Shown: piece after piece, positions 1 through 15,300 of the stretch
How positions within the stretch are numbered: the first letter of the stretch is position 1
Layout: the number at the start of each line of letters is the position of its first letter
DNA from: Agelas oroides
Taxonomy: Eukaryota > Porifera > Demospongiae > Agelasida > Agelasidae
Direction of reading: 5' to 3'
DNA: 64,000 nucleotides
NCBI GenBank assembly: GCA_949130485.1
Contig: OX422192.1
Span: 8,223,085-8,287,084, forward strand
Notes under the pieces: model-generated
The model's input: only the letters and a program-made list of their open reading frames with translations
Database searches by the model: none
What the model was told of the DNA's origin: nothing
Position numbers and translations under genes: made by a program

Positions 1-781
1 GGACTGCAAGAGCATCGATAGACAACATTCCTGATCTAAGCTGTTGAATCCGCAAGGAACACTCTCCAAAGAGATACCTTCAAAGTAGGCATTGCTTTGC
101 TGACAGCTGCGAGCTCAAGCAAATGTGACAGTGCTCGTTAAACTGCCACACTCATAGTATATTAGGTGTGTGGCGTGCTTGCGCAGCAAATTCGCGAAAT
201 TATTTCGATGAAATCTTCGAAAAATCGCTATTCATGAAAATTTAGATACTTGAAAATTTAGCGCTATACGTTATTCAATTTCCATACCTAGGACAGATGG
301 CTAGGCTTCCTTTGTGGCTGGGTATGAGACTACCTGCATTCATGCACAAGCATTGGTTGTGTCTGTCTGTCTGCCAGTCGGCAAAACAGCTGATTCACTC
401 AAACAGACAATTCATAGAGGATAGACATTTAAGCTTTCGCTTTGTTTAATTATGCCTAGCATTTGAAAAATAAACAGCACTGATGCTGTCTTGCAAGTGC
501 TTCAAATACCCGCCCTTAGAAGAACATCTTTGGTCGGGTATTACCCCTGTGTGCATGGCTATCCTCCATCTACCTGACCTTATCAGCGTGTAACTGAACC
601 TCCCAGACCTTCCTATCTGTATTTGCATGGTCTCGATCGTTACCAAGCTTTCATCACTGTCCAGTTTTGGATCACTAAAACAATACATAGGAAGGGGGCC
701 TTCGATAGTCTCGTCACGTGAATGACGTCAATGTCTACTTGGGTACACCGAGGGTGGGGAGGGGGGCAAACGGTCTTGAGG
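1..781. other. no recognised gene
   Basis: No exon, element or tandem repeat was recognised. If the first bHLH-PAS gene continues, further exons or an intron would be here. Confidence 0.4.
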
Positions 782-3700
782 TCATTTCTTCAAGCACTGA
801 ATGTTTGTGAGTCTGAAAACGTACCACTCATCCAGGATAATGCAATGAAATTCGTTGTTCTGTCTACCATAACTAGCTCTAAACATTGACATTATTCCCG
901 TGACAATATCTCCCCCCTCCCCAAACTTCTCTTCTTGCTGTAAGTGATCCAAGACTAAACGGTAATGAAGGCTTGGGAACGAGACAAAATTGAATCCTCT
1001 GTAAATTTGCCCGACATTTTTGGGACTCAAGAAATGTGTCTTCATTGGCCAAGTGCTGAATGTAACTACTACTTCCTGTTTCTGAAGCTTAATTCTCAGA
1101 GGATGTGGGGGTTAAGTGGCCACTTATGAAACAGACTAGACAAAGGGACTAGACTGGAGACACTGAGATATTGTGAGAATGTAGACAAAATGCCTCAGGG
1201 CGTTGTGTGAAAAGAGTGATCACCTTTGAGTTAAGTAGTGTGGGAAAGACAGCTGACATAAGCCATCATCCCTGTCCTGACTAATTAGCTCCTAGACCCT
1301 CCATGAGCTACCGACTTCATATTATTCCAGCTTTGGGTTACAGCTAGAGGTTTGTCTACCACGTACTGCATGGGCAGAACTTCATTTTATTTTAGTCTCT
1401 CTTCTTCTTCCAACTCTTGAGAATCACCAGAAATTGGACTCTCATGAGAAACAAACTCTATTTAGTCTCCCTGGCACCCTCTTCCAACCCTTAATTGAGC
1501 AGTACCAAAAGTTTGTCCTCCTTGAAACAAATAGTCTTCTTACAACCTTAAGCTGAGCAGCTAGCTAGCTATCACCAAGGGCATACAGCTTTACTGACCT
1601 TGAACCTCATGTGAACCCAGAGAAGCTTAGCCACATAATTATATTCATATGCACAGTGGTTCACGTTTTGCTAATTTCTCACACTACTCCCACGCAATAT
1701 TGGCTCTAGCTAGCTGTTTCTATGGAAACACTAAGTCCCCACCAATTTGAGGAAGTAGCGGTTGTACTACTCAACCTGTTGGCTGTAAGGGAGTTTCTCA
1801 CTGCGACCACACACTACTCTACTCACGTTATCCCATGCAACTAGCCAGGTTCAAAGGGAATTTAAAGTGGCCACTTTATCTTAAGAGGTTTGACAAAGAA
1901 GCTAGGGCATTGTAAGGGTTGTAAGGGCGTCCATTCTCATCTGCTTCAAAAGTGAAATTTTAGACCCAGGAGGATGTGGGTGTCTGGTGTAGCCCTGTTC
2001 CCAGGCCTTCCCACCTCCCAGTTTTTGATAGCTTACAGGATATGTTAAGAATGAAGGGGAAGGCCTGGTCCATTTTATCAGGCTCAAAGGGGATTTAAAG
2101 TGGCCACTTTATCTTAAGAGGTTTGACAAAGAAGCTAGGGGGTTGTAAGGGGACGTCCATTCTCATCTGCTTCAAAAGTGGCCAAAGGAAATTTTAGACC
2201 CAGGAGGATGTGGGTGTCTGGTGTAGCCCTGTTCCCAGGCCTTCCCACCTCCCAGTTTTTGATAGCTTACAGGATATGTTAAGAATGAAGGGGAAGGCCT
2301 GGTCCATTTTATCATGAAAATAATGTCAATGTCTACCTAGTTAGACAGAGGGGGGTCTAGCTCCCACTGCATGCATGTGTGTTGTCATAACTAAGTTCCT
2401 TGCTTTGTGGAACTGCAGTGGTTGAACAGACAGGCTTCAAATCATTCTTTCTTGAATTGTCATGTAGAGAATACTGATCGTCACTATCATGTGACGGTGT
2501 CCTACCTCACCAGGGCCCCTGAATTCAAACAGTATGCGTGCACACACACGCATTGTGCACAACCTTCACTCCAAACAGATGAAGGTATTCTTGTAATTGG
2601 GTACGTCCTTTAATACTATCTGTGCCCCTGAATTTTACTTCTGTGTACAAAGACGTCATGGCAACACATTCTGACGTTGTGTATGAATACGTAGTATTAT
2701 TGTGGTAGACGTACTTCCTTGTTGGAGTGACACACTTGGCACGCCGGTGAATCACTGTGTCAGCAAGCACGATGTTTCTCACACAGTAGGGTTCACTCAT
2801 AAAGACACGTGTTATTAGTTCTCGTGCCTATATACCCCACCCAGCTCAAGCAAGAAGAGTCTGGTACGTGGTTAGCTCCAGAAGTGTGGAGCGACCAATG
2901 AAATCACAGAGAAACGTTGATAGAGGCTACGGAGAAATAATCTTATGCCCAGACCCCACAGCATGCATGTAAGAATGTTGTTCATATTTATCTCCCACAG
3001 TGGTGTTGCCTAGGCAACAGGTTATATAATATTTTACATTTGCTCTACTACAATGATGTTGCCTAGGTAACACTAGTTATACCCTTCCCTGATCCATTTA
3101 CACATTGGTGTCGGCACTTATTACTCAGATGACATCACAAGTTTAAACAGCAACACAGGAGAAAAGGTTGCCTGGCGATCACAGCTCGGTGGCCAGATCA
3201 CTAGCGGCTTAAGCCTGAGGGCCCTGAGTTCAATTCTCATCTGTTGCTGTTTTTTATTAATTTGCCTCATACCATGGAATGCATTTAGTTCTAGATGAGA
3301 CACAAGTGTGGTAGCAACGACCTAATAAAAATACAATTTGTAGATAAAGACTGACTGTTTTATTGTTTTGTGGTAGTTTAAAGCAACTACTAATCAATCA
3401 AAGCATACTAGGCCGAGTGGGAGTACATACAACAGGATATGAAACTTAAGACAAGAGAATTTTAAGAACAGTGACTTGCAAAAGGTCAAGTAGATATGTC
3501 ACCTTGGGGTACTGAGGTAATAGCCTCGTTCCAAGCTTCCCCCTTTTCCTCCTTCTCCCTCCCCTTCCCCCTTCCCTTTCCACTCCCTCCCTCCCTCCCT
3601 CTCCCCTATTCCCCTTCCCTCCCTCTCCCCATTTCCCGTTCCCTCCCTCTCCTCATTCCCTCTCTCCCCTCCCATTTCCTCCTTCTCCCTCCCCTTCCCC

Positions 3701-6700
3701 CCTCCTCCTCTCCTCCCCACACTTCCCATCACTTGAACTACAGCAAAGTGGGAGAGAACCTGTTAGTGCATAATTACATAAGCCACACCCGACCAAATGA
3801 GAACAGACACCCCAACATTAGTAGCCTCCCGCTAAAGTGCTCGGTAAATCAACTGAAAACTTTATGTACCCAATAATAAGGAGTAAAAACATCCCTAATC
3901 TCGAAACTCACTTAACTTTTTTGCAGAATTGATAAATTTCATTTTAGTCACACACCATATCAATCTTTGGGAAACAATTGTTTTTATTTGTTTTTGATCA
4001 TGGAAACCACCTTTTAGACTGTGTACTAGGGAATAATACATTTCTACTCTAAATCTCAGGGTTCAAAGGTTAATTCATGACGACAAAATCTGATTGGTTG
4101 ACTCACAGTTCATGTGGCAACAGGTGGTAGCACTAAGATCTTCTGGATGGAAATACTGGTAGGCCTTCAGTCCCATCATTTCTGAGGGATCGTAGCCCAG
4201 AATCCAGCGTATTCTGGGGAGGGAGGGAGGGAGGGAGGGAGGGAGGGAGGGAGGGAGGGAGGGAGGGAGGGAGGGAGGGAGGGAGGAGGGAGGGAGGGAG
4301 GGAGGGAGGGAGGGAGGAGTGAAGGAGGGAGGGAAGTAAGGAGAGAGGGAGAGAGGGAAGGAAGGAGGGAGGGAGGAGTGAAGGAGGGAAGGAGGTAAGG
4401 AGAGAGTGAGAGAGGGTGGGAGGGAGAGAGGGAGGGAGGGAGAGGGAGGGAGGAAAGGGGGAAGGGAGTGAAAGTGAGAGGGAGGGGTGGAGAACATGAA
4501 AAAGAATTGAATACCTAGTAGTTATGGTTACCATGACAACAACTACAGCATGATCTGCTCACCTTGTGTCAATGTTCTGATAACTCAAGTCCAGTGAGTG
4601 CTTTGTCTTGAACGACGTCCCGACACACATCTCTTTAATCTTTGGAATGCTGGCTAGCTTGCAGAGCGCCACAATCCCCAGAAACTGACCTCTCTTTGGA
4701 CCACTTTTGGCAAACTTCAAAGAAGCTGAGCAGTACACCGGCTAAAAAGATTTGAAAATGAAAAAAAATATTCATGTTGTGCATTTTTCAGACAAAAACA
4801 AGAAACGTTTGATTTTAAATCCTCCGAGTTCAACTTTTTAAGAAATACCATATTTCTTTGAATAGATGCCGCCCTCGAATAGTAGCCGCGGCTAGTATAC
4901 ACGGCACGCACACACGTTGCGAATACTTTCTGACGACGGTCACCGTGCTAGCGCTAGGGCTATTCATGTTGTACGAGTCGTTTCCACGGCTGACAGCAGG
5001 ACTGAGAGGCTGCACATACTACTGATAGCTTCTAGCAATCGTCACTGTCTCACTCGTACGTACCTTATCAAGCCGTCGTTGATGTCTGTGGGCTCAAAGA
5101 AGTAAACGCCGTCCTCGAATAGTAGCCACACAAAACAAACAGCGAAATAAATAGTAGCCGCGGCATCTGATCGAAGAAATACAGTATCTATGAATGAACG
5201 TACTGGGTTACCGCGTTTACTGGTGCTGACAAGGCAGTTCAGAATTCACAATATTTTGACGGTAGGTAGTAAAACAGAGGAAAGTGAAAAGCTGGCAGTC
5301 ACTGGGAGTCAAACCCAGGACTCCTGGCTTGAGCTGCCTGTGCTCCAATTCTGAGCTATATGACCGCTGGACAACCACCAGCCCTCACATTCCTCTATAC
5401 CAAGAGCATGTAACAATTATTGAGAGGCTAGAGCAAGAGCGTGTAACTCTGTAAAATTTGAAACCGGGCGGATTTTACCACCAGTACTAAAAATAGTAGC
5501 AGTGTGCGCATCCTGGGTAGACATAAGCCATTGTTGCTACAGTGATTGGGTGTGGTACGGGCTTCTATTGGAGTTACACACTTGTACTCAAGCCGCCCGT
5601 TCTTCTGCGCTCTTGTCTATCCATACTAGGTTCAATTCCCAGTGATTGCTGGCGTCCTTTATTTCACCTCATAACATTGATGTTTCCAGTCATGGCAAGA
5701 TGCAAGACCAAACACATCTTATAAGGTCAACCCACCATTCAACAAAGCCATAAATGTAGTTATGGTTTTTTCCTTGACTCTTGCTCCCAAATGTTTTGTT
5801 GTTAAATTAAATCTCCCTAATCTGGCCGACATTGGAGTGAACAGCTGAAACATGGGACCTTACATGACATCATATGACATCACACATCATACATCACATC
5901 ATATGACATCATATGACATCACACATCACATGACATCATAGACATCACACGACATCAATGACATCATATGACATCACACGACATCACACATCATGACATC
6001 ACACATGACATCATATGACATCACACATCACACAACACACATCATATGACATCATATGATATCACACATCACACGACACCCACAACATATGACATCAGTG
6101 TGACATCACACAACATCACACGACATCATATGACATCCACGACATCATATGACATCATATGACATCAGTGCGACATCACACGACATCACACGACATCATA
6201 TGACATCATATGACATCATGGAAAAAGAAACCATGACTAGGCCTGAGGATACTATGATCAAAGTTTATCCGACTTTTCTATGCTCTTAAATATACTTCTA
6301 ATGCGTTCCCCTAATATTATGTATCATATAAGAACAATTTTATACGACATTTATCACTGAGTATGAGACTAACGAGCTGTAGTCTCATTCCCAGGCCCCC
6401 TGCCCTGCTTTAGTTCCGTTACTGCAGCGTGTGGAGAGAGCCTGGGAATGAGGCTACATAGACAAGCTGTACAACATGCAACAACTGTAGCCCGCTGCAC
6501 TTCCAGATTCTCACGCTCCCAGTTTTTATCACTTGAAGTATTGTAAGCAACGAAAGCTGGGGGTGCTTGAGCTTGGGAACGAGACCACAAAATTTGAGTA
6601 TGACATTCAAAGAGCTACACAAATTGAGTGTGACATCACTTTATACAAATACTGTACTCATGTGTTGTTAAGCACATACGTTGTTAAGCACATACGTTGT

Positions 6701-9266
6701 TAAGCACATACGTTGTTAAGCACATACGTTGTTAAGCACGTATGTTGTTAAGCACATACGTTGTTAAGCGCATACGCATCTATCTCCACGGGAAGTAAGT
6801 GAGCACCTATTAGAATTACCCTCTGACCGCACACAGACTAACGCTTAATAGCAGATATCCTGTGCTTAATAATGCGTGACTATGATAGTATTAGTTAACA
6901 GTTATTAAGTTTGTATGGGTGATAAAATGTACAACGTGAATTCCTAGTATGTCTGCTGTACTAATTACTAATTACTCTAAAATTAATCTATTTTATTCTG
7001 GCCTGATCATTACATCATGTGAAACAGTATGAAGTGATTGATAAAGCCTATCCACTTCCTTTCAGCAACAAACCACTTGGAACAATGACCGTGAGAAACT
7101 TGTAGCCTACAATGCACTGACATACCAGAGGCTTAATGTGGCTCTTAATATAGCATACCAGTACTACTCTTAATATAGCACGCCAAAGTTCACTACTTGC
7201 TTTTTATCATCTACTGAAAATGAGTTTTTCATCATTATGATGAAAAACTCATTTTCAAGTAGATATGTGGCTGGCACAAGAACACATAAGAACGGGCGGG
7301 TAGAGGAAGAGTGTGTAACTACGTAAAATTCCAAACTGGTCGGAATTATTGAACCGTACTAAAAATAGAACACTCGGCACGTGCTTAGCAACAATGGCTT
7401 ATGTCTACGTGCAGCTGTGCAAGTATGTGTTACTATTTTTAGTACGGTTCAATAATTCTGACCGGTTTGGAATTTTACGTAGTTACATGCTCTTCCTCTA
7501 GCCACCCGTTCTTATGCACTCTTGCTGGCACCAAAGTTGTTTTGAACCTCTAGACTCAGTTGAAACTAAAACATATTTGAAGGTGATGTGAGCTTCAGAG
7601 CTTCACATTCACCATGGTAACGGGCAAAATAGGGGAAAGTTAAAAGCTGGCAGCCACTGTGAATCAAACCCAGGGCTCCTGCCTTGAGCTGCCAGCGGTC
7701 TGACCACTGAGCTACGACCACTAGACAAAACCACCAGCCCTCACATTCCCCTAGATAAACCACAGTAGACAGGGATTTATGGTCCATAAACAACCTGAGT
7801 CCGAGGGCGAGGGTTGTTTATGGACCATAAATCCCTGTCTACTGTGGTATATTCTCCACTCTGACTGGTCCTTGTTGTTATTAGTAAACACACATGGTAG
7901 TTTTCACCGTAAACAAGGTATGTTATTAGAAAACATGTGAAGTAGTTCATGCTGTAAACAAGGTAGCTTATAGGAAACATCATTTTACAAACTTCCTGTT
8001 GTGTATGAAACAGAATCTACAACTTCCTGTCAGTATATGGAAAATAATACCCACCTGTTACCACAGAAACAAGGGTGAAGTGGAGTATATGTGTGCATAT
8101 ACTGCACAGGTACTGGACGCTATACACGTAGTCGCCTTTATTTCCAACTGAGGTCACATGATCAACGTCTTTGTCAAAATATTTCGCTTGTGTCCACTAC
8201 AGGCGAAAAGTACGCTGTACCACCACATATGGATAAAATGGCAGGGGACTTATTTTGCCACAGACTATACATATAGTTTGGGACTGAAATTTTAGCATTG
8301 GGACAATATTTCACAGTATCGATCGCCTCAATATGGTATTGATATACCTTGTGCCTTATATCGATATATTGACCACCGGAAATACTGACACGTTGCTGTT
8401 AGATTCACACAGGTTGGCAAATTTACAGATGCAGCAGTTTAGCATACATTTCTTTCCGAAATACCTAAAGTGTTTAGTATTTTAACTAAAGCTGTTCTTT
8501 ATATACCATGTTCTAAGCATATCACTAGAAAACATTCAGTAGAGGGTCATAATACTGCTTTCATGTAGAAACGGTATGGTAATAGTTTACACAAGCTTTG
8601 CATGATGTACAGCATAGTTTACACCAAACTGAGTTTTAGTTTACCGTCTCAATGTGGCCTATACTCTGATAGTGGATATCTATTCATACTTCTTGTATAG
8701 GTGGTACATCCAATACTTATTTATACCACGTTACATCACTTTCTAAGTATTTCATTGGATGAACCACGGAGTACAAGCTCCTATTATGTAAAAATTGTAA
8801 ATAACAGTTTGCACAAAACTTGCGTGTTGTACCAGAATAGTTTACATGTTGTACCAGAATAGTTTACACAAAACCAAGTGATAGTTTACTGTCTCAATGT
8901 GGTATAAATTGGATATACTACCTATACTCAGAGTATAAACACGATATATTCCTTGTTTAGGTGGTATATCCAATACTTAAAATAGCAAACTTCGATAGCT
9001 AGCTCTTGTGTTAATTACACTGCATACCTTGAAGTTTGAGCATCGGGTAATAGACCGCACACTGGGAGTGAAGGCACATCTCATACGAAGAATAAATTTT
9101 CGTCTCAGTGGGTTACTAGGGTCAAACACTGTGAGGGGAGGAGGAGGAGGAGGAGGGGGAGGAGGAGGAGGAGGAGGGGGAGGAGGAGGAGGAGGAGGAG
9201 GAGGGGGAGGAGGAGGAGGAGGAGGAGGAGGAGGAGGAGGAGGAGGAGGAGGAGGAGGAGGAGGAG

Positions 9267-9301
<35 letters not shown>

Positions 9302-12300
9302 GGGGGAGGAGGAGGAGAAGGAAGAGAAGGAGGAAGAGGAAGAGAAGGAGGAAGAGAAGAGGTTTTTCAGTTTCAAGTGTTAAGTTTCTGTCATTTAACA
9401 TATGTCAGTATGCATGGACAGACAGATGAACACACATCTTACCTTGGTCTACATCATTTCCCTGCGTCTGAAAAATGGCTGACACTTCTGAGCAGTCTTG
9501 CGGGTGAATGATGTCCTGTACATGCACCCCTATTACATCAACCTGTAAACAATGACATCATTAACATAAACAAACAATAATGTTATCAACAAGTAAACAT
9601 GTGCTAAAACTGTATCAGTATGAGAAAAGTGATCTATGTTTTTCCACATGCCATTGCCATGGTATTAATTAATTAACTAATTAATTAATTAATTTACTGC
9701 ATGTGGTGTTATAAAAATAATGTAAAATCACAAGCGAGTTGCCCTAGAATGGCAAACAATGTACCTAAATTTTGATTTTATGAAGAAAATTTCTTTTAAA
9801 AACACCATGAGGTGTTGCTGTGACAACAGTAACGGATTGCAAATCTTGTCTGATGTCTGTCTTTCGACAACAACAACACAGCACTGTTAACTTGATGTTG
9901 TTGGTATTAACTTGTGCAGTGCTAAGCGTAGCATGGCACTAACAAATATGTAGATATCCATATTATATATTTCTGGCTTGACAATAAATTAAATCATTAA
10001 TTACGTGAATCCCTTTTCTTATATTTGGATGCCTGTGGTAAGACTTATATGCACACCACACATACCTTTAAACACCCATACCTAGTATGGCTTTATACTA
10101 CATAACACTGCCTAGTACTGCTTAGTATGGCGACCTAGTGCATGGGCTTCTGTTTTCGGTCACGCTGGGAAAGAAATTCAAATGTAATGATATTCTAATT
10201 GTTTACTATTACACCTATTATAAATACAGACACCTCATTAAGCCATGGGAAAGAAAGGGTAATTTAATGACAGTCGAATTGTAAGAGCACAACACCAATT
10301 ACGTCTTAGTACACTGTACACAAATGATCCAAATATATATGTGGTTTTGTCTGGTCATGTGACTGATTCCACACACGCCACAAGGGCTTACTGTCCTCAT
10401 GCACAAATAGCTAGATTACGGCAAAACATTTCGGGGTGTGATCCCGAGCAAGTCTATTCACTTGTTCCACCCGCTTAAACAATAAAGCCAGGACAACAGC
10501 TGCTACCAAGTATGGCTGATAGAATAGTCTTAATCTTGCCTCCCCCCACCCCCATTTCACCTTGAAACAGGCTATAGAGTATTCTATACACAGGCTAAGT
10601 CTAGCATCATGGTAACTGCTGCTGTCTGCAAGCACACAGCCTGGCCTATCATGCATGGTCCAGCTTGGAGAAACAACTGCAAATACGTAGCCATTCAACA
10701 TGAATGCTCAACTTATGAAGCAAACCCTCTGCATTTAGCGAGCAGCACAGCTCACAGCTGCTAGCACTCATGCTTCCATCGGCTGCCCTTCCCACTGTCT
10801 CTCAACATAATAGTGCCATCCAAAAACTAAAGAGGAGCCTGGGAACAAGGCTAAGGCAGTTCAAAATCAAGTACAGTATCTGGATTTCAGTTCAGACTGT
10901 CACGTGATCTTACAGTTAACAATTAGCGTACTGCACATGAAAATTGAGCGTGGGCGAGATACTCTTGCTGCACATGCCATGCTTTCCAAATGGCAAGATA
11001 GGCCTGCCACTGGGCCTCCAAAGCCGAGGAGACAATGTGCTGTGCTCAATCTAGACACTAAGGCAGAGATCTATGCAAAATTACAGCAAGGTGCATTAAT
11101 GATCGGGTATTTCGCTATCCGGATTGGGCTCGGTCACGGTGGATCTGGATAATCAAGTTTGTACTGTATGAAAAATGTGAGGTTTCTGCGGCTCCTGAAA
11201 TACATTGTAAGAGTTGAAGGTGGGGGAGGAGAGGGAGTTAAATCAGATTTCTGCATATTAGACCATCTGCTTCCTAATTTAATGATTTTATTTACTAAAA
11301 AGAGTGTGTTTCTGAAAACTTTCCAAATTTGTTTTTTTCTTTTGGCAAGTGTACAAACTTTGAGATAGACCTTCTAATGTGATGATGTGATACATTAGTG
11401 AAATGTTTTATCATCGTGGGATGATGTGTAAAATGGTAGCAATGGTCTTTTAGGGAGAGCCTGAGCTTGTAGCTGAGCTTTAGTGTGTAAAATGATACTT
11501 CGCTTTCATCATCTTGGGGCGAATGTGATGAGTAGGTGTGTCACTGAGCCTTTAGTGAAAAATGGTGGCAATTGTCTTCTACCATTGCAGGGAGAGCCTG
11601 AGCTAGTAGCTGAGACTTAGAGTGTGAAATGTATATACTTTGCCTTCATCATTGCAGGGAGAGCCTGAGCTAGTAAAATGGTAGCAATGGTCTTTTAGGG
11701 AGAGCCTGAGCTTGTAGCTGAGCTTTAGTGTGTAAAATGATGGTAAGTGTACAAACTTGGTGTATCATGGTGTGAAATGATGCTTATATACTTTGCCTTC
11801 ATCATTGCAGGGAGAGCCTGAGCTAGTACGTAGCTGAGCTTTAGTGTGTGAAATGGTGGCAATTGTCTTCTCAATTGCAGGGAGAACCTGAGCTAGTAGC
11901 TGAGACTTACAAAGAGTGAAGTTGAAGATACTTTGCAAGTTAAGCCTCTAGTGTGGAAAATGATAGAGAATTAAGTTAACTACAAAAATGCCAACCTGAG
12001 CAACTAGCTGAGCCTCTAGTATCTAAAATTATTGTGTATCTACTCAGCAAAAATTACCATAGATCAAAAAACAAATAGTGTACCCTTTTGAGAATGAAGA
12101 TCTATAGTGCTTGGCTAATACTGACATGTAAGGTAACACTGGTATTAGGGTATTGTTATGAGAGAGGAAGTGGTTACTAGGGCAGGAAGATATCCCTGTA
12201 AGGTTTAGAAACCTACGTACCATTAACTCATGTGACACAAACATCGCACAAAGTATGCATGGTTGCTAACCATGTGACCCGACAGTTGCTGTGTTGTAGT

Positions 12301-15300
12301 TGCATACTGTGTAAGGATGTTTTGAAACTATGGTAATAAACTGCTGAGTGTATAGGAATTGTTGGCATAAATAACATATCCGTTTCTTGGTACAGATGTA
12401 CAAGAGTGCAGAGGTCGTTTCCATGGAGATGAGCTTCTCTATTTATAGAACAAGTAAATTTGAACTTGAGTATAAACATCTAGAAAGTGTGTAGGAATAT
12501 CGGTATAAGCATCTCCACAATGTTTCTTGGTATATATGCAAGAGTGCAGAGGTTGTTTCCATGGAGATGAGCTTTTCTATTTATATATAGTATATTTAGC
12601 TTAAATTCCTACAAAGTTTCATTACGCATAATCAAATCAAGAAAGAAGGAAAAATAAATAATAGAATCTTGTCAAGTGTTCTATTTTGAAAAACAGAGCC
12701 CACTGGAAACACATCTTTGTGTTTTCAAGAACAATGGCAACAGTATAAACCGCGTACTGTCAAGTAACTTAAACATCTTTCCTCCCCCCCCCCCCCCCCC
12801 TCTCCCTCACCTCCTCCCCCTCCCCCCTCTCCCTCACCTCCTCCCCCTCCCCCCCTCTCCCTCACCTCCTCCCCCTCCCCCCCCTCCCCCCCTCACCTCC
12901 TCCACAAACCAACCTGTCTGAGTCCAAGATAATTTGCAATGGATTCTGAAACATAAAGAATTCTTCCGTCTCTCGAAACAACCAATAAAAATCCATCCAG
13001 GGCCTGCATGATACATATTGAAACAAAAAATAAATTACATCCCAACATGCAAACTAAAGGATTCACACACTATACTATACTATACTATACTATACTATAC
13101 TATACTATATACTATACTATATTAAACTATACTATACTATACTATACTATACTATACTATACTATTATTATCTACTGTTGTATCATTCTACAATGCTATT
13201 GGTCGGTTCCTGTGAAATAAATTTCAATACTCCACACTTAAACATGATTTTTACAAGCTAGTGAGGTTTGATTAACAGTTGCCAGCCACCCGATAAATTA
13301 ATGTCTGACAATAGAAGAAAAATCTGTTGCCATGGGATTGACCCATTGCTATGGCATAATAAGCCAAATAACAAACGGTATTTCCCAGGTTCTTTCCAAT
13401 GTAAAAAAGCTGGCTTGTTTGTAGTAAACAACTATTTGTAGTTATGTAAACAATAATATCAAAAACATACCACCCACACAGTTTCTCAAGCCAAAAATCT
13501 CTCAACACAAAATTACAAAAATTAGTTATCTCTGAAGTGAAAGATTGTCATGTCTACGCATGCCAAATGAGTAGCTTTGATACCATCAAGTTAGATAAAT
13601 ATTATTGTTATACGCCTATGTGTAAACAAAGTATATGTATAGAAGTCACATCAGGCTGGACTAATGGAGTCTAATGGCTTAAGACTCCAACAGGGTGAGG
13701 TTTCAAAACTTCTCGGCTTCACCTTGGCTTGTCCCCGAGTTGATCGAAACCTGAGCTGCACTAGAGCTCACACACCAGGATAAGGGCTCCTGTGTAAGGT
13801 CACCTGACTGTTACACTTGCTCAGCCCCAGGACGTCTCCACAGCTACCCCCAGGACGTCTCCACAGCTACCCCCAGGACGTCTCCATAGCTACCCCCAGG
13901 ATGTCTCCGTAGCTACCCCCAGGACGTCTCCATAGCTACCCCCAGGACGTCTCCATAGCTACCCCCAGGACGTCTCCATAGCTACCCCCAGGATGTCTCC
14001 ATAGCTACCCCCAGGACGTCTCCATAGCTACCCCCAGGATGTCTCCATAGCTACCCCCAGGATGTCTCCATAGCTACCCTCATTCCCATATCAGCAATAT
14101 CTACTAAAAGGGAGTTTGCTAGATTCTTGATGCTAATTACATCAACAAGAACAAGGCACATTTTTGCCTTTCTCTGAGCATACGACAGCAACAACTCGGA
14201 AGCAGCTTCGTTTATCAATTAAGAGGAGGAGTTTTCTATATTAAATGCCCTACTTACTTCTACAATTCTTTTTCATTGATTTGTATAATTGGAAAAAAAG
14301 ATTTGCAAGGCCTGGGAACGAGACTAGCAAATGACCAGAAATACAGCAAAACATTAGCCACAAACAACAAGTGCAATAAGAGCCACATAAAACAAATTAT
14401 TTGGGTATCAAATTTCAAACATTTTTCGTTTCATTATAGCCCTGTTGCAAGAGCGCATAAGAACGGGCGGCTTGAGTAAGAGCGTGTAACTCCAATAGAA
14501 GCTCATAGTCCGGTCAAAATTATTGAACCATATTAAAAATAGAACACCTGGTCATGTGCTCAGCAACAATGGCTTATGTCTACGCAGCATGCACAGTATG
14601 TGTTACTATTTTCAGTACTGGCGGTAAATTCCGACCAGTTTCAAATTTTACGGAGTTACATGCTCTTACTCCAGCTGTCCATTCTTATACACTCTTGCCC
14701 TGTTGCTATAGCCACTTTTTACTGAGGTTTCAATCAGAGCTTCCTTCAAGGCATTCCAAATGTCTGAATCACTATTTAATTGGATTATACTTAATTGAGG
14801 CCCTTAGATGAAGAGGATTCTGGCAAGCTTCATTGGAACTTGTAAGGATGTGCTGGAATACTTTTGCCAAGAGGAAACCGTATGGCTTACACTATTGATT
14901 CCGCCATATTCCTCAGCTTCATTCCCAGCCCAGCCCGTCTCTAGCCTCATTCCCAGCCCAGCCCATCTCTAGCCTCATTCCCAGCCCAGCCTGTCTCTAG
15001 CCTCATTCCCAGCCCAGCCCATCTCTAGCCTCATTCCCAGCCCAGCCCATCTCTAGCCTCATTCCCAGGCCAGCCTGTCACTAGCCTCATTCCCAGCCCA
15101 GTCTAGATTTCTTGTGGGATAGCAATACACTATGTATCACAGCTGAGTCATCTCTAGTGAGTAAGTTGAATATTTGAGGAAATTATGTATAATTTACTTT
15201 CCATTTCGTTTTTTGTTAGTGCCGGTACATAGAACCCAACAACATTGAAACACTGTTGACCAATCACATCGAAGCATTTACTACAACCATGATCTAATTC

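Noticed and set aside
5861..6220. CRISPR-like array or spaced repeats
   Set aside because: Units are contiguous and degenerate with no unique spacers, and the DNA is eukaryotic.
9008..9511. 167-codon poly-Gly frame on plus
   Set aside because: It is the (GGA)n tract in an intron; the real exons here are on minus at both ends.
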